Assembly: GCA_026417035.1 (NCBI GenBank)
Contig: JAOAEA010000001.1
Coordinates: 76,528-137,013 of the forward strand
DNA length: 60,486 bases
Reading direction: 5' to 3'
From: Burkholderiales bacterium
GTDB lineage: Bacteria > Pseudomonadota > Gammaproteobacteria > Burkholderiales > SG8-39
Shown piece after piece: positions 16,126 through 26,887 of this stretch (position 1 is its first letter; each line of letters begins with the position of its first letter). The translations under genes and the position numbers were made by a program. A model generated the notes under the pieces. It was not told where the DNA came from, did no database searches, and saw only the letters and a list, made by a program, of their open reading frames with translations.

Positions 16126-16268
16126 CTTCGTCTCCTGCGGTTGTCCGGACCGGCCGCGATGCTAACCCGGTTCGCCGTCGCGCGCCTCGCGCAACGCATC
16201 GAGCTCCCGGCCGCCGCCGCGCTCGCCGGCCCGCATCGCCCGCAGCGCCGCGCCGGCCGACACACCGT

Positions 16269-18987
<2,719 letters not shown>

Positions 18988-19056
18988 GCGATGCGCCTTC
19001 GGTCGGCGGAGGGCGCCTCGCGCGCCCGGGCGGCGGCCCCGGCGCTCGCGCGACAT

Positions 19057-19134
19057 TCCCTACGCCAGCATTAACTGGATCAGGTTCGGAGGGTGTTTCT
19101 CACCCGGCGCGCTTCGCGCGCCAGGACCCCTAGT
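19057..19134 (-). promoter_or_regulatory. TPP riboswitch (THI element)
   Basis: On the minus strand the aptamer runs from ACTAGGGG, through GGGTGAGAAACACCC and GAACCTGATCCAGTTAATG, to CTGGCGTAGGGA, all hallmark conserved blocks of the thiamine-diphosphate aptamer. The variable stem is a perfect GCGCGC...GCGCGC hairpin. It precedes thiD-thiC by about 70 nt, a stretch that can form a GC-rich hairpin. Thiamine diphosphate should turn the operon down. Confidence 0.95.
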
Positions 19135-19157
19135 TCGCAGCTCGCGACGAGCGTAGC

Positions 19158-19186
19158 GGAATCGGGAGGCGCGCGCAAACGCCCCC
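19158..19186 (-). promoter_or_regulatory. Possible sigma70 promoter of thiD-thiC
   Basis: On the minus strand TTGCGC and TACGCT lie 17 nt apart, about 15-20 nt before the riboswitch begins. Each box matches the consensus at only three or so positions, so this is a weak call supported mainly by position. Confidence 0.3.
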
Positions 19187-19196
19187 CGGCCCGGGT

Positions 19197-20339
19197 TCAG
19201 GCAGAGAAGATGTAGCGCGTGCCGGTGGACGAGCGGATGGTCTTCCCGGGCATTTCCTGCATGGCGAGGGAGATGAAGACCTCGCCCGAGCAGTGCATCG
19301 GGATCAGCCAGTCCGGGTTGATTTCCTTCAGCGCCATCACCGTCTCGCGCTGGTATTCGGGCGGATGCGGCGCCAGGTGGAAGCCCCCGAGCACCGCGTG
19401 GACCTTGTTGACGCCCGACACCTTCATCGCGCCGCGCACGGAGTTCACGACGCCGCGGTGGCCGCAGGAGGTGATGACCACGAGCCCCTTGCCTCTGACG
19501 TTGAAGCAGGTGGCCTGCTCGTGCTGGAAGTCGTCGGGGACGATCGTGGCCGTGCGCTTCGCCTCGGGCAGCCCCTCGGGCGCGCAGCCCACGCCGTTCT
19601 GCACGCCGACCTTCATGCGCGTCGGCGAGAGGACGCGCTCGAACGACGCCGCGGGAATGCCGCCCGTGGTGAAGGCGTGGCCCGCCACGACCGACGGGCG
19701 GTCCGCGAAGACGACCGTGACGCCCGCGTCTGCGATCGCCCTGCGGTCGAGTGCGCCGAAGTCGCCGGCGCTCGCGCCGACGCCGGCTTCGCGCGTGCAG
19801 AAGCACTCCTCGCCGCCGAGGTAGAACGGCAGCCCGGCCTTGAGCCGCCCCTTGTTCGCCGCGAGGAACCCGTTCAGCCCGCCGAAGTGGTCGTAGTGCC
19901 CGTGCGAGAGCACCAGGGCGTCGAGCTGGGCCGGGTCGATCCTCAGGAGCGCGAGGTTGTTGTTGAGCGTCTCCGGCGTGTAACCGAAGTCGATCAGCAC
20001 CTGCCTCGCGTCCTGCCCCTGCCAGGACTGAAGATGCAGCGAGAGGCCCCACTCGTTCTGCAGCGCCTTCTGCGGCGGGCGATTGGGCGCGAGGTCGAAT
20101 GCGTAGCGCACGATTTCCATGTCGCCGACCTTCCGGCCCTGCTCGAAGGCGTGGTGGTAGGAGTCGGTGACGACGCGGATCGCGACGCGGTCCACCTCCG
20201 GCACGGGTCCGCTGAGCGGCTGCGCCCGCGCCGGCTTCGGCAGGCCGAACACGGCCGCGCCAAAGGAAGTCACCGCCGCGGCGCCGCCGAGCCGCAGGAG
20301 ATCCCGCCGGGACATGCTGCCGAGATAGGAATCGTTCAT
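19197..20339 (-). CDS. Tat-exported metallo-beta-lactamase-fold hydrolase
   Basis: About 380 residues from the ATG at 20339, which has an AAGGAGGAG ribosome site; the frame stays open upstream but without a start signal. The N-terminus MSRRDLLRLGGAAAVTSFGAA is a twin-arginine signal, so the protein acts in the periplasm. The dinuclear metal motif LSHGHYDHFGG identifies the metallo-beta-lactamase fold; the closest group I recognise is the MBL family near methanopterin-type dihydropterin synthase (COG1237). The substrate is unknown. It is divergent from a TetR gene that controls efflux genes, but I see no functional link. Confidence 0.85.
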   Translation of the reverse strand: MNDSYLGSMSRRDLLRLGGAAAVTSFGAAVFGLPKPARAQPLSGPVPEVDRVAIRVVTDSYHHAFEQGRKVGDMEIVRYAFDLAPNRPPQKALQNEWGLSLHLQSWQGQDARQVLIDFGYTPETLNNNLALLRIDPAQLDALVLSHGHYDHFGGLNGFLAANKGRLKAGLPFYLGGEECFCTREAGVGASAGDFGALDRRAIADAGVTVVFADRPSVVAGHAFTTGGIPAASFERVLSPTRMKVGVQNGVGCAPEGLPEAKRTATIVPDDFQHEQATCFNVRGKGLVVITSCGHRGVVNSVRGAMKVSGVNKVHAVLGGFHLAPHPPEYQRETVMALKEINPDWLIPMHCSGEVFISLAMQEMPGKTIRSSTGTRYIFSA

Positions 20340-20537
20340 TGGTCGTCTCCTCCTTTTTGCCATTCGCTTGTTTTTTTCCCGCGGAGCCAGACGGGCGCAG
20401 GCGCCTGCCAATCTAGCCCCACCGGTTCGGCCGGTCAAAGCCGCGTGGAGGCGCCGCGAACCGCCCGTGTCGGATATCGGAGGCACAATGGGCTACATGA
20501 GAGCGTGCGCTCACATATGAAATGTTCGAGGCAACTG

Positions 20538-20576
20538 TTGACTGACCGGTCAGTAATCAATATCTTACCGGCCGGT
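20538..20576 (+). promoter_or_regulatory. Promoter with two TetR-type palindromes
   Basis: A sigma70-like promoter TTGACT (20538-20543) - 17 nt - TATCTT (20561-20566) overlaps two perfect palindromes: ACTGACCGGTCAGT (20541-20554) on the -35/spacer and ACCGGCCGGT (20567-20576) at the predicted start. This layout suggests autorepression by the TetR protein encoded immediately downstream, carrying the RND genes with it. Confidence 0.65.
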
Positions 20577-20595
20577 CACTAACTCCAGTAAGCCC

Positions 20596-21249
20596 ATGGA
20601 ACACACGCCGCAGACACGCGCCGAGCCGCGCTGGGAACGCCGCAAGGAATCCCGCCCGAGCGAGCTCATGGAAGCCGCGCTCGACCTCTTCGCCGAGAGG
20701 GGCTACGCCGCGACGCGCCTCGAGGACGTGGCGCACCGCGCGGGCGTCTCCAAGGGGACGCTCTATCTCTACTTCGAGAGCAAGGAGGAACTCTTCAAGG
20801 CCGTCGTCCGCCAGGGCCTCGTCCCTGCGATCGTCGAGGCCGAGGAGCTCGTCGACGGCTTCGACGGGCCGGCCGGCGCGCTCTTTCGCGAGATCGTGAT
20901 GGGCTGGTGGCGCCTCATCGGCGACACGCGGCTCTCGGCGATCCCGAAGATCATGATCTCCGAGGCGCGCAACTTCCCCGAGATCGCGGACTTCTACTAC
21001 GACGAGGTGATCCGCCGCGGCAGCCGCATGTTCGAGCGCGCGCTCGCGCGCGGCGTCGCCTCCGGCGAGTTCCGGACCCTCGACGTGCACTACGTCGGCC
21101 GCGTGCTGATGTCGCCGCTCGTCATGCTCGCCGTCTGGAAACACTCGCTCGGCTGCTGCGAGCGCGAGCAGGCCGACCCGAACGTCTTCCTGCAGACCTA
21201 CCTCGACCTCGCGCTGCGCGGCCTCGCGCAGGAGGGCCCCGCCGCATGA
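20596..21249 (+). CDS. TetR/AcrR-family regulator of the RND operon
   Basis: A 217-residue repressor with the N-terminal helix-turn-helix RLEDVAHRAGVSKGTLYLYFESKEELFKAVV and a C-terminal dimerisation/ligand domain of the AefR-like type (DTRLSAIPKIMISEARNFPE). It is the first gene of an operon: its TGA overlaps the next ATG (ATGA). Two palindromes in its own promoter are the probable operators. It should respond to a compound exported by the pumps; the ligand is unknown. Confidence 0.9.
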   Translation: MEHTPQTRAEPRWERRKESRPSELMEAALDLFAERGYAATRLEDVAHRAGVSKGTLYLYFESKEELFKAVVRQGLVPAIVEAEELVDGFDGPAGALFREIVMGWWRLIGDTRLSAIPKIMISEARNFPEIADFYYDEVIRRGSRMFERALARGVASGEFRTLDVHYVGRVLMSPLVMLAVWKHSLGCCEREQADPNVFLQTYLDLALRGLAQEGPAA

Positions 21250-22370
21250 AACCCCGTACGAAACGCATCGCCGCGCTCGCGACCGCCGCGGGCGTCGCCC
21301 TGTTCGCCACGGCGCTCGCCTTCACCGGCGCCGCCCGCTCGAACGCGAAGCCCGTCGCCGCGCCCGCGCCGATCGAGCTCGCGCCGGCCGACCTCGTCAC
21401 CGCCGAGCGCCGCGAGCTGAAGCGCGCGATCCCGCTCACCGGCAGCCTGCAGGCGCGCAACCAGACCGTCGTCAAGGCGAAGGTGGCGGGCGAGATCCGC
21501 GAGCTCCTCGTCCGCGAAGGCGAGCCGGTGCGCGCCGGCCAGGTCGTGGCGCGCATCGACGCGACCGAAGCGGAGTCGCGTGTCGCGGAGAAGGTCGCGG
21601 ACCTCGAGGCGGCGCGCGCCCAGGCCGAGCTTGCGGAGAAGAACCGCGCGAACCAGGAGAAGCTCCTCGCGCAGGGCTTCATCTCGCAGAACGCCTTCGA
21701 CAGCACGCTCTCGAACGTGACCGTGTCGCAGGCGCGGCAGCGCGCCGCCGCCGCGCAGCTCGCGCTCGCGAGAAAGGCGCTCGAGGACACGATCGTCCGC
21801 GCCCCGATCGCCGGCGTGGTGGCGCAGCGCCTCGCGCAGCCGGGTGAGCGCGTCGCCGTGGACGGGAAGATCCTCACGCTCGTCGACCTCGCCGAGCTCG
21901 AGGTCGAGGCGGCGGTGCCCGCGGGTGACATCCCCGCGATCCGCGTCGGGCAGGAGGTGACCTTCACCGTCGAGGGGTTCGAAGGGCGCACCTTCACCGG
22001 CCGGATCGACCGCATCGCGCCGGCGGCCATCGGCGGCTCGCGCTCGATCCTGGTCTACGCGGTGCTGCCGAACCGCGACGGCGCGCTGCGCGCGGGCATG
22101 TTCGCGAAGGGCGGCGTGACGCTCGACAAGCGCGCGGCCGCCTGGGTGCTGCCGCTCGACGCGATCCACGAGGGTCCGGAAGGCGCCTACGTCTACCGCC
22201 TCGCGGAGGGGACGCTCGCGCGCGTGCCGGTCGGGCTCGGGTTGCGCGACGAGGCCGAGGGCACCGTCGAGGTGGTCGCCGGGATCGACGGCCCGGCCGA
22301 GGTCGTGAAGGCGAGCCTCGGCGCGCTCCGCGAGGGCGTCCCGGTACGCGTCGCGGGAGCCGCGCGGTGA
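21246..22370 (+). CDS. RND efflux periplasmic adaptor (MFP) 1
   Basis: A 374-residue membrane-fusion protein linking an inner-membrane RND pump to an outer-membrane channel. It starts with a signal or anchor helix (AALATAAGVALFATALAF), then a barrel-sandwich/lipoyl domain (VVKAKVAGEIRELLVREGEPVRAGQVVARID), a helical hairpin rich in Ala/Glu (about 110-185) and beta-barrel domains. Its start overlaps the TetR stop by ATGA and the RND gene follows 39 nt later. There is no lipobox, so it is likely anchored by an uncleaved helix or secreted. Confidence 0.92.
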   Translation: MKPRTKRIAALATAAGVALFATALAFTGAARSNAKPVAAPAPIELAPADLVTAERRELKRAIPLTGSLQARNQTVVKAKVAGEIRELLVREGEPVRAGQVVARIDATEAESRVAEKVADLEAARAQAELAEKNRANQEKLLAQGFISQNAFDSTLSNVTVSQARQRAAAAQLALARKALEDTIVRAPIAGVVAQRLAQPGERVAVDGKILTLVDLAELEVEAAVPAGDIPAIRVGQEVTFTVEGFEGRTFTGRIDRIAPAAIGGSRSILVYAVLPNRDGALRAGMFAKGGVTLDKRAAAWVLPLDAIHEGPEGAYVYRLAEGTLARVPVGLGLRDEAEGTVEVVAGIDGPAEVVKASLGALREGVPVRVAGAAR

Positions 22371-22409
22371 GCGCGCCCCGCTGCGCCGCGAGAGCCTGAG
22401 GAGCGCACC

Positions 22410-25400
22410 ATGTGGCTCACCCGCGTGAGCGTCGCGAATCCGGTGTTCGCCACCATGATGATGGCGGCGTTCCTGGTGCTCGGCCTCTTCTCCTACTTCC
22501 GCCTGCCGGTCGAGCAGTTCCCCGACATCAACTTCCCGGTCGTCGTGGTGCAGACCGAGTACCCCGGCGCCTCCCCGGAAACCGTCGAGGCCGACCTCAC
22601 CCGCAAGATCGAGGAAGCGGTGAACACGGTGAGCGGGATCAAGCAGATCTCCTCCCGCTCCTACGAGGGCCTCTCGGTCGTGATCGCCGAGTTCCAGCTC
22701 ACGGTGGATCCCGCGACCGCGGCCCAGGACGTGCGCGAGAAGGTCGCCGTCCTCAAGCCGGGCTTCCGCAAGGAAGTGAAGGAGCCGAAGATCTCGCGCT
22801 TCAACCCCGACGACCTGCCGGTGGTCTCCGTGGCGTTGCGCTCCGCAACGCGCACGCCGCGCGAGCTGACGACGCTCGCCGACCAGGTGGTGCGCAAGCG
22901 CATCGAGAACGTGCGCGGCGTCGGCCAGGTCACGCTCGTCGGCGGTGTCAAGCGCGAGGTCCAGATCCTGCTGCGTCCCGCGGACCTCGAGGCGATGGGC
23001 GTGGGCGTGGACCAGGTGGTGGCCGCGATCCGCGCCGAGAACCAGGAGCTCCCGGCGGGGAGCCTCACCGCGCGCGAGCGCGAGCAGATGGTGCAGGTGC
23101 AGGCGCGGCTCGAGCGGCCCGCGGACTTCAACCGCATCATCGTCGCGCGCCGCGGCGGCCAGCCGGTCTTCCTCTCGCAGGTCGCGACCGTCGTGGACGG
23201 CCAGGAAGAGGAGGAGAGCTTCGCGCTGGTGAACGGACGCCGCGCGGTCGCGCTCGACGTCGTCAAGGCGCAGGACGCCAACACCATCGACACGGTGGAC
23301 GGCGTCAGGGCCGCGGTCGCGGCGGTGGCCAAGGCGCTGCCGCAGGACGTCTCGATCGAAGTCGTGCGCGACACCTCCGAGGGCATCCGCAACTCGGTGA
23401 ACAACGTGAAGCGCACGCTCGTCGAGGGCGCCGCGCTCACCGTGGCGATCGTCTTCCTCTTCCTCGCCTCCTGGCGCAGCACCGTCATCACCGGCCTCAC
23501 GCTGCCGATCTCGCTCATCGGCACGTTCCTCGTCATGTACGCCTTCGGCTTCACCGTGAACATGCTCACGCTGATGGCGCTCTCGATCACGGTGGGCCTG
23601 CTGATCGACGACGCGATCGTGGTGCGCGAGAACATCGTCCGCCACCTGGCGATGGGCAAGGGCCACCGCCAGGCGTCGCTCGACGGCACCGCGGAGATCG
23701 GGCTCGCGGTGCTGGCGACGACGTTCACCATCGTCGCGGTGTTCCTGCCCGTGGGCTTCATGGGCGGGATCATCGGCCGCTTCTTCCACCAGTTCGGCAT
23801 CACCGTCGCGGCGGCGGTGCTGCTGTCCATGTTCGTGTCGTTCACCCTCGACCCGATGCTCTCCTCGGTCTGGCGCGACCCGGCCGCCCACGGCGAGCAC
23901 GGCGAGGGCCGGTTCGCGCGCTTCCTCGCGGCGATCGAGCGCGCGCAGGCGGGGCTCGCGGAGCGCTATTCGCGGCTCATCCGCTGGGCGCTCGGCCACC
24001 GCAGGAGCGTCATCGCGCTCGCGACCGGCGCCTTCCTCGGCGCCTTCGCGCTCGTGCCGTTCATCGGATCCGAGTTCGTGCCCGAGCCCGACCTCGGCGA
24101 GATCATGGTGCAGGCGCACACGCCGGTCGGCTCCTCCCTGGACCTCACCCGGCAGAAGGTCGAGCAGGCCGAAGCGGCGCTCCGGGAGTTTCCGGAGGTG
24201 CGCTACACCTACGCCACCATCAACACCGGCACCGCGCTCGGCAAGAACTACGCGACGATCTTCGCCAAGCTCACGCCGCGGCGCGAGCGCGAGCTTTCGC
24301 AGAAGGCGCTGCAGGTGCCGATCCGCGAACGCCTGGCGCGCATCGCCGGGCTCAACGTGACCTACGTCGGGGTGTTCAACTCGGTCGGCAGCGGCAAGCC
24401 GCTGCAGGTGAGCGTCCAGGGGCCCGACACCCGGGTGCTGGAGCGGCTCTCCGGCGAGGTCGTGGCGATCATGCGCGGCATGGACGGCGTCGTGGACGTC
24501 GACACGAGCCTGAAACAGGCGAAGCCGACGGTCGCGGTGCGGGTGAACCGCGAGCTCGCGAGCGACCTCGGCGTCGGCGTCGAGCGCATCGGCGCGGCGC
24601 TGCGGCCGCTCGTCGCGGGCGAGGCGGCGAGCACCTGGCGCGCGCCGGACGACGAGACCTACGACGTGCGCGTGCGCCTGCCCCGCTCCGACCGCGCGAA
24701 CGCCGCCGCGCTCGAGCGCATCTACGTCGCGTCGCAGCAGGCGAACGCCGACGGCAGCCCGAAGATGGTGGCCCTGCGCCAGGTGGCCGAGTTCGCCCCG
24801 ACGCTCGGCGCGACCCAGATCAACCGCAAGGACCTGACGCGCGAGGTGCTCGTGACGGCGAACGTCTCCGGCAGGCCCGCCGGCGACCTCGGCAAGGCGA
24901 TCAAGGCCCGGCTCGACGCGATCGAGCTCGCGCCCGGCTACCGCTTCGTGATGGGTGGCTCGACCAAGGACATCCAGGAGACGATGGGCCACGCCGCGAC
25001 CGCGCTCGTGCTCGCGGTGGTGTTCATCTACCTGATCCTCGCCTCGCAGTTCGGCTCGTTCCTGCAGCCGCTCGCGATCATGGCGTCGCTGCCGCTCGCC
25101 CTGGTGGGCGTGCTCGTGGCGCTGATGCTCACGCGCTCGACGCTCAACATCTTCTCGATCATCGGCTTCGTGATGCTCATGGGGCTGGTGACCAAGAACG
25201 CGATCCTGCTCGTGGACTTCGTCAACCAGGCGGTGCGGCGCGGCATGCCGCGCGCGGAAGCGATCGTCGAGGCCGGACGCGTGCGGCTGCGCCCGATCCT
25301 CATGACGACCTTCGCGATGGTCTTCGGGATGATCCCGCTCGCGCTCGGCCTGGGCGAAGGCGGCGAGCAGCGCGCGCCGATGGGGATCGCCGTCATCGGC

Positions 25401-25553
25401 GGCGTCATCGCCTCGACGCTGCTCACGCTCGTGGTCGTGCCGGTGCTCTACACCTACGTGGACGACCTTGCCCACGCCGCGCGCCGCCGCTTCGGATCGG
25501 CCGCGCCCGGGGCTCGACCCTCTCCCGACGCCGAAGCCGGCGCAGCGCGGTGA
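22410..25553 (+). CDS. RND multidrug efflux permease 1 (HAE1-like)
   Basis: A 1047-residue trimeric proton-driven exporter. It begins with the first transmembrane helix (SVANPVFATMMMAAFLVLGLFSYFRLPVEQFPDI), has two large periplasmic loops and twelve expected helices. The proton-relay aspartates are in LLIDDAIVVREN. Length and layout are those of AcrB/MexB-type pumps. It is part of the TetR-MFP1-RND1 operon. Its substrate cannot be predicted. No outer-membrane channel gene is in this operon. Confidence 0.95.
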   Translation: MWLTRVSVANPVFATMMMAAFLVLGLFSYFRLPVEQFPDINFPVVVVQTEYPGASPETVEADLTRKIEEAVNTVSGIKQISSRSYEGLSVVIAEFQLTVDPATAAQDVREKVAVLKPGFRKEVKEPKISRFNPDDLPVVSVALRSATRTPRELTTLADQVVRKRIENVRGVGQVTLVGGVKREVQILLRPADLEAMGVGVDQVVAAIRAENQELPAGSLTAREREQMVQVQARLERPADFNRIIVARRGGQPVFLSQVATVVDGQEEEESFALVNGRRAVALDVVKAQDANTIDTVDGVRAAVAAVAKALPQDVSIEVVRDTSEGIRNSVNNVKRTLVEGAALTVAIVFLFLASWRSTVITGLTLPISLIGTFLVMYAFGFTVNMLTLMALSITVGLLIDDAIVVRENIVRHLAMGKGHRQASLDGTAEIGLAVLATTFTIVAVFLPVGFMGGIIGRFFHQFGITVAAAVLLSMFVSFTLDPMLSSVWRDPAAHGEHGEGRFARFLAAIERAQAGLAERYSRLIRWALGHRRSVIALATGAFLGAFALVPFIGSEFVPEPDLGEIMVQAHTPVGSSLDLTRQKVEQAEAALREFPEVRYTYATINTGTALGKNYATIFAKLTPRRERELSQKALQVPIRERLARIAGLNVTYVGVFNSVGSGKPLQVSVQGPDTRVLERLSGEVVAIMRGMDGVVDVDTSLKQAKPTVAVRVNRELASDLGVGVERIGAALRPLVAGEAASTWRAPDDETYDVRVRLPRSDRANAAALERIYVASQQANADGSPKMVALRQVAEFAPTLGATQINRKDLTREVLVTANVSGRPAGDLGKAIKARLDAIELAPGYRFVMGGSTKDIQETMGHAATALVLAVVFIYLILASQFGSFLQPLAIMASLPLALVGVLVALMLTRSTLNIFSIIGFVMLMGLVTKNAILLVDFVNQAVRRGMPRAEAIVEAGRVRLRPILMTTFAMVFGMIPLALGLGEGGEQRAPMGIAVIGGVIASTLLTLVVVPVLYTYVDDLAHAARRRFGSAAPGARPSPDAEAGAAR

Positions 25554-25617
25554 CGGCGTGCCGGGAGGCGTCGATCGGCAGGCCGCGGGACGTGCGTGCC
25601 CGGCCGCAATGGACCGT

Positions 25618-25638
25618 GGTTCCGGCGTCACCGGAACC
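25618..25638. repeat. 8-bp inverted repeat between the two RND modules
   Basis: GGTTCCGG and CCGGAACC flank a 5-nt loop in the 242-nt gap between RND1 and MFP2. There is no T-run. It may be a transcript-stabilising or attenuating hairpin separating the modules. I see no gene in the rest of the gap. Confidence 0.35.
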
Positions 25639-25795
25639 GCGGATGCGAGAGCGGCCGTGGCGTGTCCCGCATCGACCGCTCGAAGCGCGCCGATCCCCTC
25701 GCGCGGTCCGACGGACTTTTCCCTGACGTAGGCGGTCGGAGCGGGGGCGTTCGCCCTCCTGCTCGGACCTCCCCCTCGGCCGCAAGGACCCGACC

Positions 25796-26887
25796 ATGAC
25801 AGCCCGCCCCGCCCTCGCCGTGCTCGCGCTCTCCGCCGCCCTCGCCGGATGCGGCAGGAGCGAACCGCCCGCGCCGGCGCCGCGCCCCGTCGTGACGGTC
25901 GTCGCGACGCCGGCGGCCGGCGCCGAGGTCGCGGTCTACTCCGGCGAAGTGCGCGCGCGGCGCGAGGCCGACCTCGGCTTCCGCGTCCCCGGCAAGATCG
26001 TGGCGCGCTACGTGGACGTCGGTGCAACGGTGAAGAAGAGCACGCCGCTCGCGCGGCTCGACCCGGCGGATGCCGAGCTCAACGTCGCGGCGGCGCGATC
26101 CGCGCTCGCCGCGGCCGAGACCGAGCTCGCCTTCGCGCGCGCCGAGCTCGACCGCTACGCGACCCTCCTCGAGCGCCAGTTCATCAGCCGCGCCGTCTAC
26201 GACCAGAAGCTCAATGCCTACAACGCCGCCAGGGCGCGCCACGACCAGGCAAGAGCGCAGCTCGCGGTGGTCGAGAACCAGTCCGCCTACACCACGCTCG
26301 TCGCCGACCAGGACGGCGTCGTGACGGCCGTCAACGCCGAAGCCGGGCAGGTCGTCGCCGCGGGCCAGCCGGTCGTGCGCATCGCCCGCCCGGAAGAGAA
26401 GGAGGTGGCGGTCAGCATTCCGGAGACACGGCTCGACGAGCTCAAGTCCGGGACCCGGGAGATCCTGGTGCGCACCGTCGCCGAGCCCGATCGCGTCTAT
26501 CGCGGCAAGGTGCGCGAGATCGCGCCGGCCGCCGACCCGGCGACGCGGACCTTCGCGGCACGCATCACCATCCTCGATCCCGGCCCCGGCGTCGCGCTCG
26601 GCATGACCGCCAGCGTCGCCTTCGTCGGCGCGGGCGGCGGCGGGGTGGTCCTCCCGCTCACCGCGATCTACCGCAAGGACGACCGGCCCGCGGTCTGGAT
26701 CGTGGATCCGAAGACGGGCACCGTGCGGCTGCAGCCGGTCGTCGTGGCGCAGTACCGCGAGGACGGCGCGGTGGTGTCGTCGGGGCTCGCCGGCGGCGAG
26801 CGCGTCGTCGCGGCGGGCGTGAACAAACTGGTCGAAGGGCAGGCGGTGGCGCCCGCGGAGGCGCTCGCCGAGGGCAGGCGCCCGTGA
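25796..26887 (+). CDS. RND efflux periplasmic adaptor (MFP) 2, lipoprotein
   Basis: A 363-residue membrane-fusion protein whose N-terminus has a clear lipobox (LAGC near residue 18-21), so it should be anchored by lipid in the inner membrane. The order is lipoyl half (GEVRARREADLGFRVPGKIVARYVDVGATV), helical hairpin (about 95-165), second lipoyl half (ADQDGVVTAVNAEAGQVV) and barrel domains. Its stop overlaps the pump start as GTGA, so synthesis of pump and adaptor is coupled. It is distinct from MFP1 (different anchor and sequence). Confidence 0.93.
   Translation: MTARPALAVLALSAALAGCGRSEPPAPAPRPVVTVVATPAAGAEVAVYSGEVRARREADLGFRVPGKIVARYVDVGATVKKSTPLARLDPADAELNVAAARSALAAAETELAFARAELDRYATLLERQFISRAVYDQKLNAYNAARARHDQARAQLAVVENQSAYTTLVADQDGVVTAVNAEAGQVVAAGQPVVRIARPEEKEVAVSIPETRLDELKSGTREILVRTVAEPDRVYRGKVREIAPAADPATRTFAARITILDPGPGVALGMTASVAFVGAGGGGVVLPLTAIYRKDDRPAVWIVDPKTGTVRLQPVVVAQYREDGAVVSSGLAGGERVVAAGVNKLVEGQAVAPAEALAEGRRP

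Noticed and set aside
21198..26027. A 1609-residue open frame on the minus strand opposite the RND1 operon
   Set aside because: Its translation is arginine/alanine/histidine-rich low complexity without any family motif, and both the TetR-MFP-RND genes opposite are secure. It is a high-GC antisense artefact.
25849..26883. An upstream extension of the RND2 reading frame by about 345 residues
   Set aside because: The extension overlaps the well-supported adaptor gene in another frame and is arginine-rich; the GTG at 26884 begins the conserved first helix.
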